64,000 nucleotides of DNA from Nilaparvata lugens. Taxonomy: Eukaryota; Arthropoda; Insecta; Hemiptera; Delphacidae. Below are positions 35,269-46,530 of this stretch, in pieces; the first letter of the stretch is position 1, and each line of letters begins with the position of its first letter. A program made the translations under genes and the position numbers. The notes beneath the pieces were generated by a model. It did no database searches. It saw nothing but the letters and a program-made list of their open reading frames with translations, and was not told the origin of the DNA. The stretch lies in the NCBI RefSeq assembly GCF_014356525.2, contig NC_052511.1, positions 35,183,121 through 35,247,120 on the forward strand, given 5' to 3'.

Positions 35269-35981
35269 CTATAGAACAAAACTTTGATTATTATGTAACG
35301 CTTAGAAATATTCGTAGATACATCTTAAGATACAAATAATATAGACATAAATGACATAATATATCTGTTTAGTTGGACTGTATGATGCAGTCTCCATGTA
35401 GCCTACCATATTTAGACCTGTTATAAGTTAATATAAATGCTATGGAAATAGATCATGAATTTTATTTCATGAAAATGCAATAGGCTACTCTCATTAATTT
35501 TCAACATATGGATATATTGCCAATATTATTCAATAATTACTACTGAATATTGATATGATTTCATCAATGTAAAATGTAGAATGGATATGCACAGTGTCTA
35601 GTGTGATAAATTTTATAATTCATTTATTTAAAGTATTCTTTAAGTTGAGGTCTAGTATGGGCCTAATTATTATACTTCTAATTATTTATATTAATAATTG
35701 ATGAATAATCAATTCTAAATTATTAAATAAATAATATTTCTAAAATATTGAATACTACATTAGTACTGTAGCTGAAACATAATTATGTCGTGATGAAATA
35801 ATTCAAAAAAGGTACTCAGATTTATATTCAAATGTAGCCCTAAAGAAAAAAAAGACAATTAATATTTCTGTATTCATTGTCAAATAACTATGCATATAGG
35901 GAAATGATTCTATACAGAGAAATAAGTTTCTTTAATGGAGCATTTTCTAATGGAGAAAGAATATAAATTATATAAACTTAC
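35269..35981. other. P450 intron 2
   Basis: 713 bp of AT-rich sequence with no recognised repeat. Confidence 0.6.
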
Positions 35982-36184
35982 TTGGGAGTAGGGAAGTATT
36001 TGTAGAAAGGAAATGAGAACTTTAGTAATCCAGATAGGTAAAAAACTTCCTTATTGGCTTCAATAATTTTCTCAGCCAATTTTTCCATCTCGCCATTATC
36101 CAGGTACCCCAGTCTTCTATCAAAGCATGTGATACCTGAACTCTCAAGAGCCCATTTGCCGAAGAGCATTCTCAAATCTTTAAC
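35982..36184 (-). CDS. P450, exon 2
   Basis: The 203-nt exon starts in phase 0 after a TTTTTTCAG acceptor and ends with AA before GTAAGT. It encodes V-K-D-L-R-M-L-F-G-K-W-A-L-E-S-S-G, a D/E-helix sequence typical of mitochondrial and microsomal P450s (W-x-x-E-S), then F-D-R-R-L-G-Y-L. Residues 150-217 of the assembled protein. It connects in frame to exon 1 without a stop. Confidence 0.88.
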
Positions 36185-36518
36185 CTGAAAAAATAAAGAA
36201 ATTATTGATAGAATTAATCACATCTATTCTATTATAGGTCTATTATTACACGTTATATGTTTGAAAATATAAAATTATATCCATGAAAATACAAAACGCA
36301 ACCAGCATTATTTCAAAGACGATTGCAGCTTTTAGGCTACTTCCAACATTAATATTTCAACACAAAAATAATATTTTTTATATTATATATTATATTCTTT
36401 TAAAATAATAGCTCATCACTCAACAAATGAGATTCAACCATTCAAAAGATGAAATATTATTGAAAAAATGATTGATTTAATCGAATTTAGTTCAAATAAA
36501 AATGTAGTTCAGTTGCTT

Positions 36519-36707
36519 AAGATGCGTTTACATCAAAGTTATTAACAAAATGTATATTTTTCCGTCCTCATAGATTCTATTAGATTGGGCATAACTTATC
36601 ATACACATGATGTGCATATGTGTTTGTCAAGCTCCGTTCAATCTAATAGAATCTATAAGGACGGAAAAATATACATTTTGTTAATAACTTTGGTGTAAAC
36701 GCATCTT
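36519..36707. mobile_element. 189-bp palindromic MITE
   Basis: AAGATGCGTTTACATCAAAG at the left, CTTTGGTGTAAACGCATCTT at the right. The arms include a perfect ACAAAATGTATATTTTTCCG pair. It lies in P450 intron 1; a degraded relative is at 10651-10858. Confidence 0.85.
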
Positions 36708-37037
36708 TTAGTCTGCTATTAATAAACTATGAACCTATATTGATACTGTAGTATGTATACTATCAATATTATTATATTGTAGAATCAAAACTATGTATTC
36801 TTTGTATACTGTAGACCTATTATGATTGAAATAAATCAATTATTGATGTAATCTTTTAGATGCAGCACAGGAAAAATAATAGAGCTGTGTTCTTCTCGTC
36901 AGTGGTTGCAGCATAAGAAATGTTGCTGTTCAAACAGTTTCTTATTCTTTGAAGTATATCAAGCATGCTGTTTATCAAACCTCAAACATTTCTCCAGAGT
37001 CTCTTTTCAAAAATCTTTTGTGAAAATCATAGCTCTA

Positions 37038-37412
37038 TAAAGTGAGGTACACGTTATAATGGCAGTGGAGGAAGATGGGAGAACAACGTTGCCGATCCTC
37101 TGTCTTGTCAATGCTCTCTATAGACGGTAGCTGATACAGGTTTATTGATGTAATATTGACTGTTCATTATAGTTTAAAATAATCGATCATATTCTATTAA
37201 TTTATATTATATTATATTTTTTAATAATTCCATAATAAATTTTCATTTTTGAGATGAAATATTTTGTTTATTAATTCAATTCTAAATTGTTAAAAGTCGA
37301 TCTGGCAACAGAGCAAAGCGAGAAAGAGATAGCGCTATCCGCTTTGTTAAATGATAGACAAGGATAGAAATACCATTGTTAATCAAACACTGTCTTTATA
37401 ACGAGGACCTCA
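37038..37412. mobile_element. MITE, ATAGTGAGGTCCACG ends, copy 4
   Basis: ATAAAGTGAGGTACACGTTA at one end and AACGAGGACCTCACCTCTA at the other, with the GATAGCGCTATC core in reverse order compared with copy 1, so the element is inverted here. Confidence 0.7.
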
Positions 37413-37540
37413 CCTCTATTAAGAAACTATAATCCTATCGATAATGTAGTACCTACGTTTACTATCAATACTTTATTATGTATACGTAAACCTATTATGA
37501 TTGAATAACTAATTAATGTAGTAATCTTTTGGACTAATAT

Positions 37541-37738
37541 CATAGCCACCTCTAAAACAAGGCCGCGGCCTACGATATTGCAACGTCGCAGTGTAGGCCT
37601 AGAATCTAATACATGATTGGTGAAAAATATTTAAAAAAATACTAGCTGATCTTCTTCACTAATCATGTATTAGATTCTAGGCCTACACTGCGATGTTGCA
37701 ATATCGTAGGCCGCGGCCTTGTATTAGAGGTGGCTATG
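37541..37738. repeat. 198-bp near-perfect hairpin, CATAGCCACCTCTAA ends
   Basis: The left arm runs from CATAGCCACCTCTAAAACAA through GGCCGCGGCCTACGATATTG to TAATACATGATT. The right arm is its complement over about 80 bp with only a few changes, around a loop of about 38 nt. It is far more GC-rich than its surroundings. The self-complementarity would give a very stable RNA hairpin if the P450 pre-mRNA is transcribed through it. Confidence 0.85.
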
Positions 37739-37866
37739 CTAATATAGACTTCAGAAAAAAAAGAATATCACATCTGTATTCCTCAGTTGATGCAGCTTCA
37801 GAAATTTTGTTGCTTGAACAGTGTCTTATTCTTTTAAATATTACGCATGTTTTGTATATCAAACTT

Positions 37867-38157
37867 CAAACATTTCTTCAGAGCTTCTTTTAAAAAATAT
37901 TGAGAAAGCCTTTTGTAAAAATCATAGCTCTAGATTTTTTCTTTTGATTCACTGTCCACTGTAGAGTGCACAGAGTGAGCTCTGAGTTCTCATAAACACG
38001 CACCACTAACAAACTTCCAACATTTCTTCAGAGCTTCTTTTAAGAAATATTGAGAAAACCTTTTGTGAAAATCATAGCTCTAGATTTTTTCTTTTGATTC
38101 ACTGTCCACTATAGAGTGCACAGAGTGAGCTCTGAGTTCTCATAAACACGCACCACT
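37867..38157. repeat. Tandem duplication, 145-bp units
   Basis: The unit containing CATTTCTTCAGAGCTTCTTT and AGAGTGCACAGAGTGAGCTC occurs twice head to tail. An older partial copy lies at about 36960-37035, so this intron has duplicated itself more than once. Confidence 0.8.
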
Positions 38158-38350
38158 AAAACTTTCTCAAAAGCTTGTGCCTCCTATCCAGAGTTTAAAC
38201 GGTAAGTTTAAATCATTAATTTTGCATAATTCAAAGTATCAAGTGAAATTATTGTATCACTTTTTGCTATTAGAATTTTTCAATAAAAAGCAGTTCGTGT
38301 TGGAGAACAACATTGAAGAATGAAATTATTGGAATAAAACAGTCACTTAC

Positions 38351-38821
38351 CTGACCATTATCGTCAATCTCATCCCCCAATTTCTTAATAATATCATCAA
38401 ACACTCCATCCTTCTTCACCGACAAATTCCTCAGTCCATAGAAATCAAACATGAACCCCTTAATGGCTGACCTTAGCCTATACCATTCTTCGCCATTAGT
38501 ATTACCCAGTCCCAGAGACATATCAGACTTTTTCCTGTACAACAGAGTAGTTTCCTGTAGTGGAACCACAAACGGTCTTTTATCCTCGTTATCTAGGACT
38601 GTTTTAGCATCCACCGGGTCGAAAAGGTGGATAATTGTTTTGTTTCCGAACGTTTCACGCACTATGGGTCCATATTTCTCGTACAATTGCTGGAGGACCT
38701 CGTGGTATTTCAAGATTTTCGACTTGTTAAACATGTATTGGTAGAGGTTGCCGACTACCGGTAGAGCTGTTGGTCCTGGTATCTTTTTGAGACTCATTTT
38801 TGGGGATAGTGGAAGTGAAAC
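38351..38821 (-). CDS. P450, exon 1 of the visible gene (N-terminal catalytic domain)
   Basis: Encodes residues 1-149 from Met at 38797: the Pro-rich hinge I-P-G-P (6-9), V-V-G-N-L-Y-Q-Y, then Y-E-K-Y-G-P-I-V-R-E-T-F-G and the C-helix region E-E-W-Y-R-L-R-S, where Trp and Arg normally contact haem propionate. Donor CAG followed by GTAAGT in phase 0. A polypyrimidine tract and CTTCAG acceptor lie at 38822-38824, and the frame stays open between that acceptor and the Met (V-S-L-P-L-S-P-K). So a further 5' exon probably exists, which could hold a mitochondrial presequence. I could not find it. From this Met the protein would have no targeting signal or membrane anchor. Confidence 0.88.
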
Positions 38822-39581
38822 CTGAAGAAGGAAAAATAAAAATGAATAACTCCTTTGAATCCAAACAAATAAAATCAACTATACAATAAAATAGAGAAAT
38901 ATAAATTTGATAGGCTACAATAGAAATGTTAAATATGAGAAATGAGAATGATAATGATGATAATAATCCAAAATATAGAGAATTTCAGAAGGCTCGATCA
39001 TGACAGTTATACATTCTTTATTTGAAAGGAACTTGTTAGTTATAAATAAAGAGAATATAGAATAACTTTTAGTAACTTGGAAACAATGTATAATTATAGT
39101 ATCTTTTCGCACACACACAAGCCTAGAGCTCATCTTCAGCAAAAAAAAAAAAATAAAAAATAAAAAAAATACTCTGAAGGTGCCTGATTTTCCAAGTGAA
39201 ATAATATATAATACTTTTTTATTACTGGTCTTGTGAGGTTGAATGATATTAAACATGATTCTAATGCATGGATTAGGAAAGACCTTATTCCTTATTGTAC
39301 CAATAATCTTATTATACACTTATAAACTTACAGTTTGATTTATTGCAATTTGACGAATATTAGGTTTGTTGCAAATAGAATGTATTCAGAGTAGTCTATT
39401 TAATATACTTTATAACTTTAGAGTAGCCTATGAGCATGAATCATTATTGTCCATCATAGGATGGTAATTTCAATTTCTAAACACTATTATGTTCATTTGT
39501 TTATAGTACCGTTACTTGCGTTTTATTAATTATAATTAAACTTATGTTTATTTGTTTATAGAAGGCTACTTGCATTATTAA
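38822..39581. other. AT-rich stretch upstream of the visible P450 exons
   Basis: An open frame at 38915-39319 on the minus strand (134 codons) has a Phe-rich, A/T-driven composition and no recognisable domain. I do not accept it as a gene. Confidence 0.4.
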
Positions 39582-39727
39582 TTATTATTAAACGAAAATC
39601 TCAATTAAATGCTGTTTTTGATTAATTTTCATCTAGCTGTTTACCCTGTTGTCAATATTTGCAGTGTAGCAGGAGTCTTCGGGGTGATTTACAGCATTCA
39701 ATTGGGATTTTCGTTTAATAATAATTA
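39582..39727. mobile_element. Foldback MITE, TTAAACGAAAATC ends, short copy
   Basis: ATTATTAAACGAAAATCTCA at the left, GGGATTTTCGTTTAATAATA at the right. The right half contains TTACCCTGTTGTCAATATTTG. The left arm is internally deleted. Relatives at 48107, 55929 and 56738. Confidence 0.7.
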
Positions 39728-40900
39728 ATCATTATCTATAGCATTTGAACAAATAAAATTTCCAATTTATTCCCCCTGTAGACTTGCGTTATCAATATAT
39801 TATATAAATTATTTTTGGGAAAGCAGGAACGAGAGCAAAAAATAAAATATATCATAAAATGCCAGATATATTGAACATCTGGTTGAAAGGATAGGTGGAA
39901 TGTTACAATATTCATAGTGCTATTTTATTAGAGAGGAACTCCACATTACCAAGCCAAAAGTGAATTTCCAAAACCAACATCCCAAGCAGGATTGGATGAA
40001 TTTGTTTCCATATCGACCACATGCATTTAACAGAATAGTAGCTGTCTGTCTCTTTATTTTCCAAAGATAACATGTGACATAGCTATTTATCAGGAATATT
40101 TCGATATACATATTCAACTCGAGCTCATTCTTCAACAGATAGAGCAACAGATAGATCAATGTCGAATGTTATCTTATTTTCTCAATAGCCTACCACCCAT
40201 TTATCAAATTTTACTTGCTGATGTTTTCCTTTTCAAATTTATCTTATTGTGCATTCCAGTCTACCCATAGTAGGTACTGTATACCGTCAAACAATTTCCT
40301 ATTTCCTGGATAACCATATTCTTGAATATTACCCCTCTAACATACAATAACTCAATGCCTGGATCTCCTATTTTTATCTAGATAAAGGAGCTTCTCGATT
40401 TCAATCGACCTGATAAATTCAAAACTTAGTTAATGAGCTGACTTTCAACAATTCTGGTGTTCAGTTTCATTATAATTTCAGAAATTGGAATTTAATGAGA
40501 TGATAAACAATACCATACAGTTTGGCTTTTCCAATGGAAATTCAGAGATAAAAGCTAAAGTTTTTACCATATTTTTATCAGAGTATAAAACGTTCATTAC
40601 CGTAGACTACTAACATTATTATCTTACATTATAATTTGAAGTGAGAAATAAAATTTGAACTAGTGATAAGCAAAAGTAATTATTATATACAACTAAAAAC
40701 ACTTCACTCATATGGGCTACTTTTGTTCAAATTATTAAAAACAATATAAAAACTTGTAGTACCCTTTATTATTAAAAATTTTGAAATATTTCAACGACTA
40801 GTTTCGACCTTAACTTGTGTTCAAATTATCGACCTAAGTTATGATCGAAACTACTCGTTGACATATTTTAAAGTTTTCAATAATAAAGGGTACTACAAGT
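39728..40900. other. AT-rich non-coding stretch
   Basis: A short inverted repeat at about 40742-40905 (AAAACTTGTAGTACCCTTTA and its complement) directly adjoins the next repeat. No gene seen. Confidence 0.4.
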
Positions 40901-41032
40901 TTTTACTTTCCTTGCCCTACTACCATAGGTAAGGAAAGTATTGCTTTCCAAAAAAAATTAAGGTACCCCAATTTCAAGTTTTCTATACGTTTCAAGGTCC
41001 TCTGAGTCCAAAAACATGATTTTTGGGTGTTG

Positions 41033-41130
<98 letters not shown>

Positions 41131-42090
41131 TATGTGTGTATGTCTGTGAACACGATAACTCCATTCCTAATTAACCGATTGACTTGAAATTTTAAACTTA
41201 AGGTCCTTATACCATGAGGACCCGACAATAAGAAATTCAATAAAATTCAATTCAAGATGGCGGAAAAAATGGCGGATAATTACTAAAAAACCATGTTTTT
41301 CACGATTTTCTCAAAAACGGCTCTAACGATTTTCTTTAAATTTATACCATGGATAGCTATTTATAAGCCCTATCAACTGACATGAGTCTCATTTCTGGGA
41401 AAATTGCAGGAGATGCGTAATATTCTCGAGAAAAATGGCGGATAATTACTAAAAAACCATGTTTTTCACGATTTTCTCGAAAACGGCTCTAACGATTTTC
41501 TTCAAATTTATACCATGGATAGCTATTCATAAGCTCTATCAACTGACATGAGTCTTATTTCTAGGAAAATTGCAGGAGCTGCGTAATATTCTCGAGAAAA
41601 ATGGCGGATAATTACTGAAAAACCATGCTTTTCACGATTTTCTCAAAAATTACTCGACTGATTTATTTCAAATTCATACTCCGTATAGTTATTTATCAGC
41701 CCCATCAACTGGCATGAGTCTCCTCTCTGGGAAACTAATGGGGGGTTCACCCCATCCTTGAGAAATGTACTCTGTAACCTCCTTCTCGTGCATGAGGTAG
41801 GTAGGTAGAGCAGTCTATAAAAATAACACATAGTCGAGATATTTCATCTGTAGAACAGCTGTTTTGACGACTTTTAAAAAATCATCGGATTTCACAATTT
41901 ACACAAAGGAAAAAGTACTCTGTAAACAATAATTATATACACACATATACAGTAGTCCGATCGTAGTTTCAAATAATTATGTTGCCGCCAATCGTCATTA
42001 TGTTATTTCTCTAAATTATTATCGTTTAAGAATGAGGCTCCCAGTTCAATGAGCAAGGAAAGTTGTGTGAGTGTACCACACCAGATTTTT
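40901..42090 (-). mobile_element. CTGGTGTGGCGC family repeat, copy E, expanded
   Basis: Inverted and diverged copy: ACTTTCCTTGCCCTACTACC at 40905 and TGAGTGTACCACACCAGATT at 42070. It is longer than the others because a block of about 180 bp (GAAAAATGGCGGATAATTAC, CATGTTTTTCACGATTTTCTC-like) is present three times at about 41260-41650. A (GT)n run of about 90 bp lies at 41035-41125. Confidence 0.7.
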
Positions 42091-42225
42091 ATATTGTTTT
42101 ATTCATTATACAACTACTATTATTATATGAAGGCTACCAGCTAGGTAGTTCGGAGGCCATGAAAATTATTTTCAATCATATTAAAAAATTTAGGCTGGTA
42201 TTCTATTACAGTGAGAGTGAGAATT

Positions 42226-43881
42226 ATTAATAATCCCTCTCAATCATACCAATATAACTTCCAAACTATATTTACTATAATATGATGAGATTGTTCTATT
42301 TTCAAAACTTTTTAAATTACAGTACTAACTTTTCTTTCTAGGGCTACTAAATTGATTTAAACACAATAAAAGTTATCAAGTACCCTTCTGTTTTATCACA
42401 ACACAACTAGCTCCAACTCTCTTCAAGATATATTTTCAAGCTCAATCACTTGAAGAGTTGAAACTGGTTGTGTTGTTATGAAATAAAATGACACTAGATT
42501 GCTTTTATTTTGTTTCATTTCTGAAATCTACAAAATCATAATATGCAAAACATCGCAGTAGCAAACATTCATTTATTTATACAGTAGCCTAAGTATACAT
42601 TATCAAAATGATAGGGAGAGGAAAAATAAGGTAACCTTGTGCTATTCCTCTCCCAAATTTACATAACACATAGTCCGGAACAGGTCAAGTCTTGTAGTTC
42701 TTCAATTCACAAAATTTTCAGTCCTCAAGTATTTTCACAAAATACTCTTCAACATAAAGAGAGTTATCAAAATATAAACGGAATCAACAATACTTTAATC
42801 AAAATTATACAGTTATATTAATCTAGAAACTCACCTTATAGAATTAAGCTACTTGATCACTTCACACACAAACTTTTAAATCAACAACGAAAACCTGATG
42901 CACTTGATCCCTTACCCTGCACCATAGTCATAGTTTCTGATTCTATCAACTAGCACTGGCTAACTGACACTACATAACTTCAATTGATGACAAATAGGCA
43001 CGCGTGTTTGGGTGTGTGAGAGAGAAAGAGAAAGAGAGAGTGAGAGAGAAATGATAAAGAGAAAGTGGGGAATGAATTGAATGCATGGAGGAATCATAAG
43101 ATAAGCTAAGGGCAAAGGTTTGGATATAGTACCTATCTATAGTCATATCCACTTTAAACTGTCAGAATTCGTTATAAATAGCATCAATACTACTTATTCA
43201 ACTGATTCTGACATTTTGAAATAAATATCATTTTAGTAGTTGGAGACATATATTCATTGTAGGCCTATCTTATCTGAAAGAGCATTCTGAAGCAAACATT
43301 ACGAGGTGGAGCATATGTTAAATTTTAGACCTCTTCAAACTTTCATAATTAGTATTGTAATGACAATGATTACAGTGAGCTGCCGTTATATGGGAAAGGA
43401 TCAAGAGTTGATGTAAAATCACTATTTATTAATAGCCTACTGTAATATTAATAGACAGCATTAGTAACGGTTCTAATCAGGCTATGTACTTTTCTGTAAT
43501 ACAGATACGTATTTCTAATGTATAAAGGATTTTTTGACAACATTTCAAGTATCTTCATTTTTGGAAAGGTTCCACAACATCTAAATATTCACACTACAAA
43601 CTTAATTATAGAGTTTCAATTTAAAATATAACTTCACTTGTTCAGCTTGACTTGCTACTTTCACTTTTTGTGTAGTTGAGAAGTTGGTATTGTGGTTATT
43701 TTTGACAATTTCTCAGTCTTTTTATTTAATATTCAATTATAGAGATTTACTTTGATCTGTGAGCATTATTCAAATGAGAAGCTTTGATATACAGTACTTT
43801 ATAAGGAATAAATAGGTACTTAAAGTTCGAAGCAGATCTCGCTATTGTTATTATTGAAGTCATTGAGTTGAAATAGTATTG
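42226..43881. repeat. 1.65 kb segmental duplication, copy 1
   Basis: Nearly identical to 44883-46530 in direct orientation. Both begin ATTAATAATCCCTCTCAATC and end GTTGAAATAGTATTG. They differ by a few single-base indels over most of the length and more at the last 100 bp. The segment contains one hairpin unit (43146-43225), a GA-rich patch and a 60-codon open frame repeated unchanged. I see no protein evidence. Confidence 0.92.
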
Positions 43882-44473
43882 TGCCTGACCTTTTAAAAGA
43901 TGATAAAGAAGATAATTTTGAATAAAATTTAGAATTTAGAAATAGGTCGACACATCTAGAAAACACCTGAGTCTATACCTAATTCATGCAGGTGAACGGG
44001 CTAGAGTCAAGAAAACTTCAATTAATCTTGCCATGCCTGATTTAATAGGTTTCTACTATAGAATAACACTAGAATTTGAAATAATTGTAAAATACAAACA
44101 GCTTCAATAAACATTGGCAACTAAAATCGAACAACAGAAACAACAATTTCCTGTTACTTTGTTGACATTCTTCATCTGATTTGGGGGCGCATTACTATCC
44201 CTTGTTCAGATAGCAAAACGTCACAAAACCAAACAATATCAGTCATACAATAACAAATTAATTTCAACATGAAATTACTCAAGAAGAAAAGCCCATTGAA
44301 CCCAAATTTCGTCGATAGTAACCCATATAACCCATTTCATAATAATTTTGAATCCCCACTTTTGATTGACATTCTCGAATGAACCTTTGTTTCACTACAC
44401 TGCACTTTCGTTGGTCTGTACGTTGCTTTATCGTCGGGGTTACAGTACCTTGTTTTTGGCGGTGAACTTTTAC
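43882..44473. other. Spacer between duplication copies, left part
   Basis: AT-rich and unremarkable until about 44400, where it becomes GC-richer next to the candidate exon. Confidence 0.4.
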
Positions 44474-44612
44474 CGGTTGAATTTGGCTTGACGGCGACGT
44501 CCTCTTACGTCCCTAGACCTGTCGTCTGAACGGGTGTCTTGAAGCGGTGTTACATAAAGTTGCGGAACCAAAGGGGGGTACATGAAGTTGGTTTGGGGAC
44601 ACACATGAACCG
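44474..44612 (-). CDS. Candidate exon, unknown protein
   Basis: A 139-nt GC-rich, CpG-rich segment is bounded on the minus strand by an acceptor-like CATTTATTTACAG and a donor GTAAAAG. One frame is open throughout (45 codons, containing M-Y-P-P-L-V-P-Q-L-Y-V and an Arg-rich end R-G-R-R-R-Q-A-K-F-N). I do not recognise the protein. Joined directly to P450 exon 1 it would be out of frame for MSLKK, so it is not that gene's coding exon, but it could be an untranslated exon or promoter part. It lies exactly between the two copies of the 1.65 kb duplication. Confidence 0.25.
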
Positions 44613-44882
44613 CTGTAAATAAATGTATTACAGCATTAATTTCTAACTCTTCCTACAATTCATCAAAAGCTAAAACAGGAGTTATCTATTGATTACAATT
44701 AATTAAATTCTCTCATTCTATTTGAATCCTCATTTTATATAGATTTTTATCTTTAAACTACTGATTCTTTGTATCAGAATTAATGGATCTTTCTTCACAA
44801 ATAATTCAAAAGTTCTGTTATAATTTAATAAATTAGCGTTCAGTTAAAAGCCTTAACGCCATGAGAAAACACAGTCAGAAAA

Positions 44883-46530
44883 ATTAATAATCCCTCTCAA
44901 TCATACCAATATAACTTCCAAACTATATTTACTATAATATGATGAGATTGTTCTATTTTCAAAACTTTTTAAATTACAGTACTAACTTTTCTTTCTAGGG
45001 CTACTAAATTGATTTAAACACAATAAAAGTTATCAAGTACCCTTCTGTTTTATCACAACACAACTAGCTCCAACTCTCTTCAAGATATATTTTCAAGCTC
45101 AATCACTTGAAGAGTTGAAACTGGTTGTGTTGTTATGAAATAAAATGACACTAGATTGCTTTTATTTTGTTTCATTTCTGAAATCTACAAAATCATAATA
45201 TGCAAAACATCGCAGTAGCAAACATTCATTTATTTATACAGTAGCCTAAGTATACATTATCAAAATGATAGGGAGAGGAAAAATAAGGTAACCTTGTGCT
45301 ATTCCTCTCCCAAATTTACATAACACATAGTCCGGAACAGGTCAAGTCTTGTAGTTCTTCAATTCACAAAATTTTCAGTCCTCAAGTATTTTCACAAAAT
45401 ACTCTTCAACATAAAGAGAGTTATCAAAATATAAACGGAATCAACAATACTTTAATCAAAATTATACAGTTATATTAATCTAGAAACTCACCTTATAGAA
45501 TTAAGCTACTTGATCACTTCACACACAAACTTTTAAATCAACAACGAAAACCTGATGCACTTGATCCCTTACCCTGCACCATAGTCATAGTTTCTGATTC
45601 TATCAACTAGCACTGGCTAACTGACACTACATAACTTCAATTGATGACAAATAGGCACGCGTGTTTGGGTGTGTGAGAGAGAAAGAGAAAGAGAGAGTGA
45701 GAGAGAAATGATAAAGAGAAAGTGGGGGAATGAATTGAATGCATGGAGGAATCATAAGATAAGCTAAGGGCAAAGGTTTGGATATAGTACCTATCTATAG
45801 TCATATCCACTTTAAACTGTCAGAATTCGTTATAAATAGCATCAATACTACTTATTCAACTGATTCTGACATTTTGAAATAAATATCATTTTAGTAGTTG
45901 GAGACATATATTCATTGTAGGCCTATCTTATCTGAAAGAGCATTCTGAAGCAAACATTACGAGGTGGAGCATATGTTAAATTTTAGACCTCTTCAAACTT
46001 TCATAATTAGTATTGTAATGACAATGATTACAGTGAGCTGCCGTTATATGGGAAAGGATCAAGAGTTGATGTAAAATCACTATTTATTAATAGCCTACTG
46101 TAATATTAATAGACAGCATTAGTAACGGTTCTAATCAGGCTATGTACTTTTCTGTAATACAGATACGTATTTCTAATGTATAAAGGATTTTTTGACAACA
46201 TTTCAAGTATCTTCATTTTGGAAAGGTTCCACAACATCTAAATATTCACACTACAAACTTAATTATAGAGTTTCAATTTAAAATATAACTTCACTTGTTC
46301 AGCTTGACTTGCTACTTTCACTTTTTGTGTAGTTGAGAAGTTGGTATTGTGGTAATTTTTGACAATTTCTTAGTCTTTTTATTTAATATTCAATTATAGA
46401 GATTTACTTTGATCTGTGAGCATTATTCAAATGATAAGCTTTGATATACGGTACTTTATAAGGGATACTGAAAGTTCAAAGCAGATCTTGCTATTGTTAT
46501 TATTGGAGTCATTGAGTTGAAATAGTATTG
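44883..46530. repeat. 1.65 kb segmental duplication, copy 2
   Basis: Direct copy of 42226-43881 shifted by about 2657 bp. The open frame at 45296-45478 is identical to that at 42639-42821. Divergence is concentrated after about 46430. Confidence 0.92.

Noticed and set aside
38915..39319. 134-codon minus-strand open frame upstream of the P450 as a possible 5' exon
   Set aside because: Phe-rich, AT-driven composition with no targeting-sequence character and no convincing donor in frame with the exon at 38821.
42639..42821. 60-codon open frame, identical at 45296-45478
   Set aside because: Identity is due to the recent segmental duplication, not to protein constraint; no recognisable domain.
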